64,000 nucleotides of DNA from Pseudomonas brassicacearum subsp. neoaurantiaca (GTDB taxonomy: Bacteria > Pseudomonadota > Gammaproteobacteria > Pseudomonadales > Pseudomonadaceae), in assembly GCF_013608025.1 (NCBI RefSeq), contig NZ_VDLV01000013.1, forward strand, positions 124,001 through 188,000. Reading direction: 5' to 3'. The translations under genes and the position numbers were made by a program. How positions within the stretch are numbered: the stretch's first letter is position 1; every line of letters begins with the position of its first letter. Positions 29,333-39,500 of the stretch are shown in pieces. The notes beneath the pieces are model-generated. The model was not told where the DNA came from, did no database searches, and worked only from the letters and a program-made list of their open reading frames with translations.

Positions 29333-29770
29333 TCAGGTTTCGAACAGGGCGGTATTGGCATCGAGCCAGCCTTGCAAGAGCAGGGCGGCGGCGATGGCGT
29401 CCACCGGATTGTCGCGGTAACTGCCTTTCTGCCCGCCGCGCACCAGGCGTTCGCCCTTGGCCTCGAAGGTGGTCAGGCGTTCGTCATGGGTATAGAAGGG
29501 CAGGTTGAAGCGGCCGTTGAGGCGGCGGGCGAACTTTTCCGCGCGAATGCACATGTCGCTGGGCGTGCCGTCCATGTTCAGCGGCAGGCCGACCACCACG
29601 GCGTCGGGTTTCCATTCCTTAATCAGCGCTTCGACCTGGTTCCAGTCCGGAACGCCATTCTGCGCCTTCAAGGTGCACAACTCGCGGGCCTGGCCGGTAA
29701 TGACCTGGCCGACCGCAACGCCGATCTGTTTGGTGCCGTAATCGAAGCCCAGCAGCAGGCGCAGGGCCAT
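29333..29770 (-). CDS. ruvX: Putative Holliday junction resolvase / pre-16S rRNA nuclease RuvX
   Basis: RNase H-fold protein of 145 residues (YqgF family). The first acidic residue is in LGFDYGTKQIG, the second in VVGLPLNMDG, and the last in NPVDAIAAALLL. In E. coli it is involved in 16S rRNA 5' end maturation. Its ATG at 29770 shares one base with the stop of algH. A longer frame to 29938 would lie inside algH and is rejected. Confidence 0.93.
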   Translation of the reverse strand: MALRLLLGFDYGTKQIGVAVGQVITGQARELCTLKAQNGVPDWNQVEALIKEWKPDAVVVGLPLNMDGTPSDMCIRAEKFARRLNGRFNLPFYTHDERLTTFEAKGERLVRGGQKGSYRDNPVDAIAAALLLQGWLDANTALFET

Positions 29771-30339
29771 CAGGCGTGTCCTGCCTGGCTGGTGAGCAGG
29801 CTGAGATTGACCCCCAACCGACTGGCCGCCGCTTCCAGGCGCAGTTCGCTGCTGGTGTTGAACAGGATGTCGGAGTCGAACGGGCAGGTCAGCCAGGCGT
29901 TGTCGGCCAGTTCGGCTTCCAGTTGTCCGGGTTCCCAACCGGCATAGCCGAGGGCGATCAGGCTTTTTTCCGGGCCGACGCCGTCGGCGATGGCAAACAG
30001 CACGTCCTGGGAGGTGGACAGCGACACGCCGTCCAGATCGACGGTGGCCTGGAATTTAGGACCCGACGGGTGGAGCACGAAGCCGCGATCGGTCTGCACC
30101 GGGCCGCCGATGAAAATCGGTACGTGCTGGCACAGCAGTGGCGGCTCGACCTCGGGGCGCAATTGCTCAAGGATGTCCGCCAGGTTCAGCTCCTGCGGGC
30201 GGTTGACCACCAATCCCATGGCCCCATTGGCCGTGTGCTCGACGATGTAGGTCAAGGTGTGGGCAAAGTTCGGATCGGCCATGTGCGGCATGGCGATCAG
30301 GAAATGATGCTTGAGGTAGGTGGGGCTGACGTTTTTCAT
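29770..30339 (-). CDS. algH: YqgE/AlgH family protein
   Basis: Protein of 189 residues, the length usual for AlgH. The segments HHFLIAMPHM and GAMGLVVNRP are family hallmarks. In P. aeruginosa it affects alginate and other virulence traits; the biochemical activity is unresolved. It is cotranscribed with ruvX. Confidence 0.93.
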   Translation of the reverse strand: MKNVSPTYLKHHFLIAMPHMADPNFAHTLTYIVEHTANGAMGLVVNRPQELNLADILEQLRPEVEPPLLCQHVPIFIGGPVQTDRGFVLHPSGPKFQATVDLDGVSLSTSQDVLFAIADGVGPEKSLIALGYAGWEPGQLEAELADNAWLTCPFDSDILFNTSSELRLEAAASRLGVNLSLLTSQAGHA

Positions 30340-30409
30340 AGGCGCTAGTGTGGCGGCGCGGGGGCGAACTGACAAGCCGGGAAATGCCTGAGACTGTCAC
30401 CGAACCCCT

Positions 30410-30496
30410 GTGGGAGCGAGCTTGCTCGCGATGCGGTGTGTCAGTCGCCATCTATGCTGAATGCTCGATGGCTATCGCGAGCAAGCTCGCTCCCAC
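30410..30496. repeat. REPIN (GTGGGAGCGAGC type)
   Basis: Inverted pair between tonB and algH, both on the minus strand, so transcripts reading from tonB into algH would carry it. Confidence 0.9.
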
Positions 30497-30532
30497 AGGG
30501 ATATCTATTACGGCTGAAAGATTGGCGGTGGC

Positions 30533-31429
30533 TCAGTTACTGGAAAGCCGATCACCCCGGGCGAACTTCCAGGTGCGGATGATTTCCAGACGGTCGATGT
30601 CCGACAAGTCGCCGGTAAACGGCGCGAACGGCGCGGCCAGACGCACGATCCGCTGGGCGGCCTGGTCCAGCAAGGGTTGGCCGGAGGATTCGAGCACCAG
30701 CACCTCGTACAGCGAACCGTCGCGGTTGATCGAGACCATTAGCCGCAGGTTGCCGTAGATCTGTTTGCGCCGGGCTTCTTCGGGGTAATTGAGATTGCCG
30801 ATGCGCTCGACCTTCTTGCGCCACTCGTCCTTGTACCAGGCACCCTTGTCGCGCATGGTCGAGGCGGCACTGAGGCGGTGAATGCGCGGACGCTTGGCGT
30901 ACAGTTGCTGTTCCTGGGCCAATTCGGCTTCCAGGCTGGCGATGTCGCTGGAAAGCTGTGAGCTGTCGAAGGTCGGCTCCGGTGCCTTGGGCTTCGGATC
31001 GGGCTTGACCTCTTCCTTGACCGGGGCCTTTTTCGGCTTCGGCGCCACGGTGGTCACGGCAGCCTTGGGCGCCGTCTCTTGAACCTCCGGCTTGGCGGCC
31101 GGCGGTGGCGTGATCTTCTGGACTTTGTTGTCCTGGAACGGCGCGATCTCGGTGGTCTTGGGGGTCGCTTTCTTTTCCAGGGTGCCGCTGCCTTGCTGGT
31201 TTTCCTGGGCGAGGAAGTCGGCCTTCCTGGGCTTGGTCTCGCTCTTGAACGTCGCCAGGGTAATTTCCAGGGTCTGGCTGATCTGCTTGGGTTCGACCGT
31301 GGCGAAGCCGACGCCCAGCAGCACGGCCAGGTGGGTCAGCGCCGCCAGGAACAGGGTAAAACCGAGACGATCAGCCGGGCGCACGCCACGATGGGCGAGC
31401 TCTAGGGGCAGATCGGACGGGAGTGTCAT
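30533..31429 (-). CDS. tonB: Energy transducer TonB (TonB3-like)
   Basis: Inner-membrane protein of 298 residues that passes proton-motive energy to the outer membrane. It has one membrane anchor (about residues 22-43), a long Lys/Pro-rich periplasmic spacer with KPKKAP and DPKPKAPEP runs, and a C-terminal TonB domain (YPEEARRKQIYGNLRLMVSI). Position beside gshB and pilG matches P. aeruginosa TonB3, which is linked to twitching. The ATG at 31429 is directly preceded by a hairpin with a T-run and no clear ribosome site. Confidence 0.9.
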   Translation of the reverse strand: MTLPSDLPLELAHRGVRPADRLGFTLFLAALTHLAVLLGVGFATVEPKQISQTLEITLATFKSETKPRKADFLAQENQQGSGTLEKKATPKTTEIAPFQDNKVQKITPPPAAKPEVQETAPKAAVTTVAPKPKKAPVKEEVKPDPKPKAPEPTFDSSQLSSDIASLEAELAQEQQLYAKRPRIHRLSAASTMRDKGAWYKDEWRKKVERIGNLNYPEEARRKQIYGNLRLMVSINRDGSLYEVLVLESSGQPLLDQAAQRIVRLAAPFAPFTGDLSDIDRLEIIRTWKFARGDRLSSN

Positions 31430-31434
31430 GACAA

Positions 31435-31490
31435 AAAAACCAACATCGCGGGTTTCACAGGCCGGGCATGATAACGCAATGTTGGTTTTT
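31435..31490 (-). promoter_or_regulatory. 12-bp inverted repeat abutting the tonB start
   Basis: AAAAACCAACAT and ATGTTGGTTTTT are perfect complements 32 bases apart. On the minus strand the second arm runs into seven T residues and then the tonB ATG after GTC. It looks like a terminator for gshB or an attenuator of tonB. Confidence 0.5.
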
Positions 31491-31565
31491 AGCTTCAAGC
31501 CTCAAGCGGCAAGCGACAAACTGCATCAAACTTGCCGCTTGTGGCTTGCCGCTTGGAGCTGCTTC
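31490..31565. repeat. AAGCGGCAAGC palindromic repeat overlapping the gshB end
   Basis: AGCTTCAAGCCTCAAGCGGCAAGC is mirrored by CTTGCCGCTTGTGGCTTGCCGCTTGGAGCT after about 16 bases. This is a different family from the GAGCTTGCTC REPs. It covers the last codons and stop of gshB. Confidence 0.75.
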
Positions 31566-32497
31566 TCGATGGCATCCATCAGCATCCCGCCAATGTCGGT
31601 GCCGAAGGCATTGTCGATCTCGCGGATGCAGGTCGGGCTGGTGACGTTGATTTCCGTCAGGTGCTCGCCGATCACGTCCAGGCCGACGAACAGCAGGCCT
31701 TTTTCCCGCAGCGTCGGGCCGACCTGGGCGGCGATCCAGCGGTCCTTGTCGGTCAGCGGACGGGCTTCGCCACGACCACCGGCCGCCAGGTTGCCACGGG
31801 TTTCGCCGGCCGCCGGGATGCGCGCGAGGCAATAATCCACGGGTTCGCCGTCGATCATCAGGATGCGTTTGTCGCCGTCAACGATGGCCGGCAGGTAGCC
31901 CTGGATCATGATCTGCTGCTTGCCATGCAAGGTCAGGGTTTCCAGGATCACCGACAGGTTCGGGTGGCCGGCGGTGTGGCGGAAGATCGAAGAGCCGCCC
32001 ATGCCATCCAGCGGCTTGAGGATCACGTCGCCGTGATGATCGGCGAATTCACGCAACACGTCCGGACGACGGCTGACGATGGTCGGCGGCGTGCATTGCG
32101 GGAACAGCGTGGCGAACAGCTTTTCATTGCAGTCGCGCAGGCTCTGCGGCTTGTTGACCACCAGCACGCCAGCGCTTTCGGCCTGTTCCAGCAGATAGGT
32201 CGAGTACACGAACTCCATGTCGAACGGCGGATCCTTGCGCATCAGGATCACGTCCAGGTCGCTCAGCAGCGCGTCGCTTTCGTCACCCAGTTCGAACCAT
32301 TTCTCCGGGTTGGCGAAGACTTTCAGCGGTTTCATCCGCGCCCGGGCCTGGCCTTCGGCCTGGTAGAGGTCGCGCTGCTCCATGTAGAACAGTTCCCAGC
32401 CGCGCTTCTGAGCGGCCAGCAGCATGGCCAGCGAGCTATCCTTCTTGTAGGAAATGCTGGCGATTGGGTCCATGACAATGCCGACGCGTACGCTCAT
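31526..32497 (-). CDS. gshB: Glutathione synthetase
   Basis: ATP-grasp ligase that adds glycine to gamma-glutamylcysteine. The 323-residue protein has the nucleotide-binding loop PLDGMGGSSIF and the N-terminal VGIVMDPIASI of the family. The C-terminus is unusual: the last dozen residues (KQLQAASHKRQV) and the stop are encoded by a palindromic repeat and make the protein slightly longer than the usual length of about 317. The ATG at 32497 is chosen over an upstream one at 32527. It is divergent from pilG. Confidence 0.95.
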   Translation of the reverse strand: MSVRVGIVMDPIASISYKKDSSLAMLLAAQKRGWELFYMEQRDLYQAEGQARARMKPLKVFANPEKWFELGDESDALLSDLDVILMRKDPPFDMEFVYSTYLLEQAESAGVLVVNKPQSLRDCNEKLFATLFPQCTPPTIVSRRPDVLREFADHHGDVILKPLDGMGGSSIFRHTAGHPNLSVILETLTLHGKQQIMIQGYLPAIVDGDKRILMIDGEPVDYCLARIPAAGETRGNLAAGGRGEARPLTDKDRWIAAQVGPTLREKGLLFVGLDVIGEHLTEINVTSPTCIREIDNAFGTDIGGMLMDAIEKQLQAASHKRQV

Positions 32498-32721
32498 GGC
32501 TTGGTTCCTCATAATTTCGATGGGCACAAATGGCTTGAAAAAGTGGCGTCAGAGTGGCGCCCGGAAGATTGGCGGTCAAGGAAAAACCACCGTGCCGAGC
32601 GGCTGATAGATCGGCGATGGAGACTGTGCTAAAAAGGCTGCCATGTGACGTGCGGGCCTTGAACATCAAGGGTTTGCGCTGTCGTTCACACTTACGCGTT
32701 AAAAACCGGTTCGCAGTGGCA

Positions 32722-33153
32722 ATGGCAGAGCAATTTACGCAGCAGCAACCCAGCGCCTTGAAGGTCATGGTTATCGACGACTCGAAGACCATCCGCCGCA
32801 CCGCCGAAACCCTGCTGCGCAACGTCGGTTGCGAGGTGATCACGGCGGTCGACGGCTTCGATGCGCTGGCCAAGATCGTCGACCATCATCCAGGCATTAT
32901 CTTTGTCGACATCATGATGCCGCGCCTGGACGGTTACCAGACCTGCGCCTTGATCAAGAACAACGGGGCCTTCAAGGCCACGCCAGTGATCATGCTGTCG
33001 TCCCGCGATGGCCTGTTCGACAAGGCCAAGGGGCGCATCGTCGGCTCCGATCAGTTTCTGACCAAGCCTTTCAGCAAGGAAGAATTGCTGGGCGCGATAC
33101 AAGCCCATGTCCCGGGCTTTTCCGCTGTCCAGCCGCACCAGGCACACTCATGA
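32722..33153 (+). CDS. pilG: Twitching motility response regulator PilG
   Basis: Single-domain CheY-like output regulator of the Pil-Chp system, thought to promote pilus extension and cAMP signalling. The 143-residue protein has the acidic pair D19-D20, the phosphorylation site D63 in VDIMMPRLDG, and the conserved Lys in LTKPFSKEE. The ATG at 32722 gives the usual length; a frame from 32554 is rejected. It is first of the operon and divergent from gshB, with 224 bases for both promoters. Confidence 0.96.
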   Translation: MAEQFTQQQPSALKVMVIDDSKTIRRTAETLLRNVGCEVITAVDGFDALAKIVDHHPGIIFVDIMMPRLDGYQTCALIKNNGAFKATPVIMLSSRDGLFDKAKGRIVGSDQFLTKPFSKEELLGAIQAHVPGFSAVQPHQAHS

Positions 33154-33197
33154 CGCTCGGCCTGCGGGCCCGAGGTCTACAGAAAATGGGGAACACC

Positions 33198-33560
33198 ATG
33201 GCACGAGTTCTGATCGTCGATGATTCGCCGACTGAAATGTACAAACTGACCGGCATGCTGGAAAAGCACGGGCATCAGGTTCTAAAGGCTGAGAACGGCG
33301 CCGATGGCGTGGCACTGGCCCGCCAGGAAAAACCCGACGCGGTATTGATGGACATCGTCATGCCCGGCCTCAACGGGTTCCAGGCCACTCGCCAACTGAC
33401 CAAGGATCCGGATACCGGGCACATTCCGGTGATCATCATCACCACCAAGGACCAGGAAACCGACAAAGTCTGGGGCACCCGCCAGGGCGCGAAGGATTAC
33501 CTGACCAAACCGGTGGACGAAGACACCTTGATCGCAACCCTGAACAAAGTACTGGGTTGA
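33198..33560 (+). CDS. pilH: Twitching motility response regulator PilH
   Basis: Second CheY-like receiver of the Pil-Chp pathway, 120 residues. The acid pair is D8-D9, the phosphorylation site D52 in MDIVMPGLNG, and the Lys in YLTKPVDE. In P. aeruginosa PilH is reported to act as a phosphate sink or to support retraction. It begins 44 bases after pilG. Confidence 0.96.
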   Translation: MARVLIVDDSPTEMYKLTGMLEKHGHQVLKAENGADGVALARQEKPDAVLMDIVMPGLNGFQATRQLTKDPDTGHIPVIIITTKDQETDKVWGTRQGAKDYLTKPVDEDTLIATLNKVLG

Positions 33561-33570
33561 ACACACGGCC

Positions 33571-34110
33571 ATGAGCCAATCCCTGACCGCTTTCGAGCTG
33601 TTGCTGCGGATCGATCGGCGCTGTCGTTCGCTGGGCGCGGACCTGCCGTCCCAACCGGTCCACCGCGACACCTGGAGCGGCATCGGCTTTCGCCTGGGTG
33701 AACACTGGTTCGTGGCGCCCATGGGTGAAGTCAGCGAAGTGCTGCACGAGCCGCGTCACACGCCTTTGCCCGGGGTCAAGCCATGGGTTCGCGGAGTGGC
33801 TAACCTGCGCGGGCGTTTGCTGCCGTTGATGGATCTGTGCGGTTTCTTCGGCCATGAACTGTCCAGCGTGCGCAAGCAACGGCGGGTGCTGGTGGTGGAT
33901 CATGAAGAAGTGTTCGCCGGTTTGCTGGTGGATGAAGTGCTCGGTCTGCAGCATTTTGCCCGCGACAGCCTGGAATCGAGCCCGTCGAATGACCTGGATG
34001 GCCCGGAGCTGGCGTTCGTCCAGGGCCGGTTTGATGGCGAGCGGCGGTGGCAGGTGTTCAGCCCGTTTGCCCTGGCCCGCTCATCGGGGTTCATGGATGT
34101 GGCGGTTTGA
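33571..34110 (+). CDS. pilI: CheW-like coupling protein PilI
   Basis: Links the receptor PilJ to the kinase ChpA. The 179-residue protein is one CheW domain, with VAPMGEVSEVL and the KPWVRGVANLRGRLLPLMDL segment typical of this family. It starts 10 bases after pilH. Confidence 0.95.
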   Translation: MSQSLTAFELLLRIDRRCRSLGADLPSQPVHRDTWSGIGFRLGEHWFVAPMGEVSEVLHEPRHTPLPGVKPWVRGVANLRGRLLPLMDLCGFFGHELSSVRKQRRVLVVDHEEVFAGLLVDEVLGLQHFARDSLESSPSNDLDGPELAFVQGRFDGERRWQVFSPFALARSSGFMDVAV

Positions 34111-34131
34111 GAGCGGGCAACGCGGGCCATT

Positions 34132-34219
34132 GTGGGAGCGAGCTTGCTCGCGATTGGGCCAGCGCAGCCAACATTGATGCAAGCTGTACCGGCGCTATCG
34201 CGAGCAAGCTCGCTCCCAC
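34132..34219. repeat. REPIN inside the pil-chp operon
   Basis: GTGGGAGCGAGCTTGCTCGCGA type pair filling the 157-base gap between pilI and pilJ. Confidence 0.9.
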
Positions 34220-34267
34220 ATTGGGGCGGCGGCGAGTTGGGGCCTTGAGCAGCACAGGCGAGAACCG

Positions 34268-36328
34268 ATGATCAAAGCAAAAACAGGCAAGCCACTGGAA
34301 GCGTCGCGCAGTCGTTCGCAGATCATCGTGCTGTTCGTCGCGCTGATTGTCTTCATCATGCTGTTGTTCGCCAATTTCGCGTACCTCAACATCCAGTCCA
34401 CCTATGACAAGCAATACATCGGCCACGCCGGTGAGCTGCGGGTGTTGTCCCAGCGCATTGCCAAGAACGCCACCGAGGCCGCCGCCGGCAAGGCCGCCGC
34501 GTTCAAATTGCTGAGCGATGCGCGCAATGATTTTGCCCAGCGCTGGGGTTACCTGAAGCAGGGCGATCCGGTGACTGGCCTGCCGCCTGCGCCCGCCACC
34601 CTGCGTCCGCAAATGCGCGCCGTGCAGCTGGATTGGGAGCGCCTGCTCAAGAACACCGATGCGATTCTTTCCAGCGAGCAAACCGTCTTGTCGCTGCATC
34701 AGGTCGCGGCGACGCTGGCCGAAACCGTGCCGCAACTGCAAGTCGAATACGAGAAAGTCGTCGAAATCCTCCTGCAACGTGGCGCGCCGGCCCCCCAGGT
34801 GGCCATGGCCCAGCGTCAGTCGCTGTTGGCCGAGCGGATTCTCGGCGCGGTGAATACCGTGTTGGCGGGGGACGAGAACGCCAGCCAGGCCGCCGATACG
34901 TTCGGTCGTGATGCCGCGCGGTTCGGCCAGGTGCTCAACGGCATGCTGCAAGGCGACCCGACCCTGAAGATTTCCAAGGTGCAGGACCGCGATGCCCGGG
35001 CGCGCCTGAGCGAAATCAGTGAGCTGTTCGAGTTCGTCTCGGGCTCGGTGGATGAAATCCTCGAGACCTCCCCGGAACTGTTCAAGGTCCGCGAATCGGC
35101 GGGCAACATCTTCAATCTGTCGCAAACTCTGCTCGATGAAGCCTCGCACCTGGCTTCGGCCTTTGAAAACCTCGCGGGAGGGCGCTCCGTCAACACCATT
35201 GGCGGTTATGTGCTGGGCCTGCTGGCGCTGATGTCGATCATCCTCATCGGCCTGGTGATGGTCCGCGAAACCAACCGCCAATTGCGCGAAACGGCGGAGA
35301 AGAACGAGCGCAACCAGAACGCGATCATGCGCTTGCTGGACGAAATCGAAGACCTGGCCGACGGCGACCTGACTGTCACCGCCTCGGTCACCGAGGATTT
35401 CACCGGGACCATCGCCGATTCCATCAATTATTCGGTGGACCAACTGCGCGATCTGGTGGCGACGATCAACCTCACCGCCGGCCAAGTCGCCGCCGCCGTG
35501 CAGGAAACCCAGGCCACGGCGATGCACCTGGCCCAGGCGTCCGAACACCAGGCCCAGCAAATTTCCGAAGCTTCGACTTCAATCAATGAAATGGCCCAGT
35601 CCATCGACCAGGTATCGGCCAATGCCGCTGAATCGTCGGCGGTGGCCGAGCGTTCCGTGGAAATTGCCAACAAGGGCAACGAGGTGGTGCACAACACCAT
35701 TCATGGCATGGACAACATTCGCGAGCAGATCCAGGACACCGCCAAGCGCATCAAGCGCCTGGGCGAGTCGTCCCAGGAAATCGGCGACATCGTCAGCCTG
35801 ATCGACGACATCGCCGACCAGACCAACATCCTGGCGCTCAACGCCGCGATCCAGGCGTCCATGGCCGGCGATGCCGGGCGCGGTTTTGCGGTGGTGGCCG
35901 ATGAAGTGCAGCGCCTGGCCGAGCGTTCTTCCGCGGCGACGCGGCAGATCGAGACCCTGGTGCGGGCGATCCAGGCCGATACCAACGAGGCGGTGATTTC
36001 CATGGAGCAGACCACCACCGAGGTGGTGCGCGGCGCCCGGCTGGCCCAGGACGCCGGCGTCGCCCTGGAAGAAATCGAAGGCGTGTCCAAGACCCTGGCG
36101 GCGTTGATCCAGAGTATTTCCAACGCGGCGCAGCAACAGACCACCTCGGCGGGGCAGATTTCCTTGACCATGAACGTGATCCAGCAGATCACCTCGCAAA
36201 CGTCCTCGGGCTCCACCGCCACTGCAGAGAGCATCGGCAACCTGGCGAAAATGGCCAGCCAACTGCGCCGCTCGGTGTCGGGGTTCACCTTGCCGGCGGT
36301 GCCGGCTGGCGATGAGGACAAGCAGTGA
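34268..36328 (+). CDS. pilJ: Pil-Chp chemoreceptor PilJ
   Basis: Methyl-accepting chemotaxis protein of 686 residues that senses pilin or surface contact and drives the ChpA kinase. Membrane segments lie at about residues 17-40 and 312-336, enclosing a periplasmic domain with two PilJ-type units. The C-terminal signalling tip [24 protein letters not shown] region is intact. No pilK (CheR-type methyltransferase) follows, although methylation-type helices are present. Confidence 0.96.
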   Translation: MIKAKTGKPLEASRSRSQIIVLFVALIVFIMLLFANFAYLNIQSTYDKQYIGHAGELRVLSQRIAKNATEAAAGKAAAFKLLSDARNDFAQRWGYLKQGDPVTGLPPAPATLRPQMRAVQLDWERLLKNTDAILSSEQTVLSLHQVAATLAETVPQLQVEYEKVVEILLQRGAPAPQVAMAQRQSLLAERILGAVNTVLAGDENASQAADTFGRDAARFGQVLNGMLQGDPTLKISKVQDRDARARLSEISELFEFVSGSVDEILETSPELFKVRESAGNIFNLSQTLLDEASHLASAFENLAGGRSVNTIGGYVLGLLALMSIILIGLVMVRETNRQLRETAEKNERNQNAIMRLLDEIEDLADGDLTVTASVTEDFTGTIADSINYSVDQLRDLVATINLTAGQVAAAVQETQATAMHLAQASEHQAQQISEASTSINEMAQSIDQVSANAAESSAVAERSVEIANKGNEVVHNTIHGMDNIREQIQDTAKRIKRLGESSQEIGDIVSLIDDIADQTNILALNAAIQASMAGDAGRGFAVVADEVQRLAERSSAATRQIETLVRAIQADTNEAVISMEQTTTEVVRGARLAQDAGVALEEIEGVSKTLAALIQSISNAAQQQTTSAGQISLTMNVIQQITSQTSSGSTATAESIGNLAKMASQLRRSVSGFTLPAVPAGDEDKQ

Positions 36329-36376
36329 CTGACCAGCTCTGCATATTGGAAAAGGGCAGGTTGCGAGGAGGCTTTT

Positions 36377-36484
36377 GTGGCGAGGGAGCTTGCTCCCGCT
36401 TGAGCGCGCAGCGCTCATAAAATTCTTGGGGGCGCTGCGCCCGAGGCGTCGGACCGGCCCAGCGGGAGCAAGCTCCCTCGCCAC
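36377..36484. repeat. REPIN (GTGGCGAGGGAGC type) between pilJ and chpA
   Basis: GTGGCGAGGGAGCTTGCTCCCGC and its complement, with a middle of about 60 bases, in the place where pilK lies in P. aeruginosa. Confidence 0.88.
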
Positions 36485-36531
36485 ACGAGCTGATTTGCAC
36501 TTCAGCAAACGACTGTTGATTTGGAGTGGTT

Positions 36532-39500
36532 ATGGGTGATCGGCACGACTATGTGGCCTTGGAATGGGTCAAGGGCGAGATTGCCGAAACGCTGAAGCAG
36601 GCCCATCTGGCCCTCAACCGCCTGGTGGACGATCCGCAGGCAGCGGATGCCCTCGGCCAGTGCCTGGCCTGCATCCATCAAGTCCATGGCGGCCTGCAGA
36701 TGGTCGAGTTCTATGGCGCGGCGCTGCTCGCCGAGGAAATGGAACAACTGTGCATCGCCCTGCAGGACAACCGTATCGTCCACCGCGACGAGGCCATCAG
36801 CCTGTTGCGCCAGGCGCTGGGCCAACTGCCGGCTTACCTTGATCGCGTGCACGGTGCCCGCCGCGACCTGCCGTTGGTGGTACTGCCATTGATCAACGAC
36901 TTGCGCAGCGCCCGCGGCGAAGGCCTGTTGTCCGAGACCCGCCTGTTCAGCCCGGAACTGCCAGACATCGCGCCGCTCGACGATGACGCCTTGAAGCGGC
37001 TCGAACCGGCCGACCTGCCGAATACCTTGCGCAAATTGCGCCAGAGCCTGCAGGTCGCGCTGGTGGGATTGCTGCGTGAGCAGGACGACGTCACTCACCT
37101 CGGTTATCTGGCCAAGGTCTTCCATCGTCTCGAAGCACTGTGCGCCGGAGCGCCGCTCAATGCGTTGTGGCAAGTCGCCTCGGCGCTGGTCGAAGGCATG
37201 CGGGACGGGCGTATCGCCAACAGCCCGGCGCTGCGCAGCCTGTTCAAGGATGCCGACAAGGAACTCAAGCGCTTGCTGGAACAAGGCATATCCGGCATCA
37301 ATCAGCCGGCCCCGCCACACCTGCTCAAGAGCCTGTTGTTCTATATTGCCAAGGCCGAACATCCCAGCGGGCAGATGCAAATCATGAAAGAACGCTACTC
37401 ACTGGACGATGCGCTGCCCGACAGCGCCATGGTCGACGAAGAACGCGCGCGCCTAGCCGGGCCCGATCGCGATGCCATGCGCTCGGTCCTTGCCGCATTG
37501 TGCGAGGAGTTGGTCCGGGTCAAGGAGCGGCTGGACCTGTTCGTGCGCAGCGATCGCCAGCATGCCTCGGAACTGGACAGCCTGCTGGCGCCCCTGCGGC
37601 AAATCGCTGACACGTTGGCGGTGCTGGGGTTTGGCCAGCCGCGCAAAGTCATCATCGATCAGTTGGCCGTGGTGCTGAGCCTCGCCCAGGGCCAGCGCGA
37701 GCCTGACGATGCGACGCTGATGGATGTCGCCGGTGCCTTGCTCTATGTCGAGGCGACGCTGGCCGGCATGGTCGGCACCGTCGAACCTGAAAGCCGCGAA
37801 GACAATCACCTGCCGACCATCGACCTGACCCAGATCCACCAGATCGTCATCAAGGAAGCCCACACCTGCCTGCAACAGACCAAGGACATGATCGTCGACT
37901 ACATCGACGCCGACTGGAACAGCGAGCAGCTCATGGACATGCCCGCGCTGCTGACCCAGGTGCGCGGCGCGCTGGCGATGATTCCGTTGAGCCGTGCCGC
38001 CAGGCTGGTGGAGGCGTGCAACGATTTTATCCGCGAGCACTTGCTGCTCGAGCATGCCCAGCCGGGGTGGGAGGAACTCGATCACCTGGCCGATGTGATC
38101 AGCGGCCTGGAATATTACCTGGAACGCTTGGGCGAAGACCCGCTGAAACCCGCCGAGAGCCTGTTGGACGGGGTCGAGCGCAGCCTGGGCATCCTCGGTT
38201 ATTTCCCTGACGAAGCCCGCGTCCCGTTGCTCGATGATGTACTGAGCCCCAACGAAGCCCAGGTCATGCAGGATCTGCAGGAGCTGGACGATCCCCAGAC
38301 CGTGCAGTCATTGGCTGAAGTCCTGGCCAACCCGGTCTCGGCGGTCAACCCGCCGGCGAGGAACATGCCGGGTAGCCTGCTGCCGCCACCGGTGGATGAA
38401 AGCCCGGTGGACGATGAACTGCGCGAGGTGTTCCTCGAGGAAACCGACGAAGTATTGGATGTCCTGCATGAATACCTGCCGCGCTGGACGACCGACCCCG
38501 ACGATCACGGCGCCCTGACAGAGCTGCGGCGGGCTTTCCATACCCTCAAGGGCAGTGGCCGGATGGTCCGGGCGCTGGTGTTGGGGGAATTGGCCTGGGC
38601 GGTGGAAAACCTGCTCAATCGCGTGCTGGAACGCAGCGTCGAGCCGGGCGCTTCGGTCCGGCAGCTGGTTGACGAGACGGTGCAATTGCTGCCGGCGCTG
38701 GTCGCTGAATTTGCTGCTCATCACCAGCGCCAGCGTGACGATGTCGACCGCCTGGCCGCTCGCGCCCACGCGCTCGCCAAGGGCGGCGATGCCGAAGAGG
38801 ACGATGAACAGGACGTGGCGGCGCTTGACCCGCTGTTGCTGAAGATATTCGACAACGAAGCCCAAGGGCACCTCGCCGCGCTCAATCGCTTCCTCGACCA
38901 GGCCGCCGAACACCTTCCACTGCAGGCCAACGACGAACTGCAACGTGCCTTGCACACGCTCAAGGGCAGCGCCTCCATGGCTGGCGTGCAGCCCATTGCC
39001 GAACTCGCCGGGGCGCTGGACGAACTGGCCCGGGAATACAAGGCGCACCTGATCGCCCTGGACCTGGATGAGGTGGAACTACTGCTCGAAGGCGAAGGGT
39101 TGTTGCGACGAGGGCTGCGTCAACTGCACAGCGAGCCGCTGGCGCCAATCCCAGGTGCCGCCGACCTTGTCCAGCGGGCCAAGGCATTGATGACCGAGCG
39201 CCTGCAAGCGGTCCTCGGCACACCGGACCAAGGCGCGCGGACCAAGCGTGATCCGCAGTTGATCAGCAACTTCCTGGCCCAGGGCATGGACATCCTGCTG
39301 GATGCTGAAAGCCTGCTGCAGCGCTGGCAACAACACCCTGGCGAAGGCCAGGAACTCAGCGCGTTGCTCGACGAGTTGACCACCCTGGGCGAAGGCGCGC
39401 ATCTGGCCGACCTGCACCCGGTGGATGAACTTTGCGAAGCCTTGCTCGACCTTTATGGCGCGGTCGAAGAGAGCAGTTTGGCGGTCAGCGACGCATTCTT

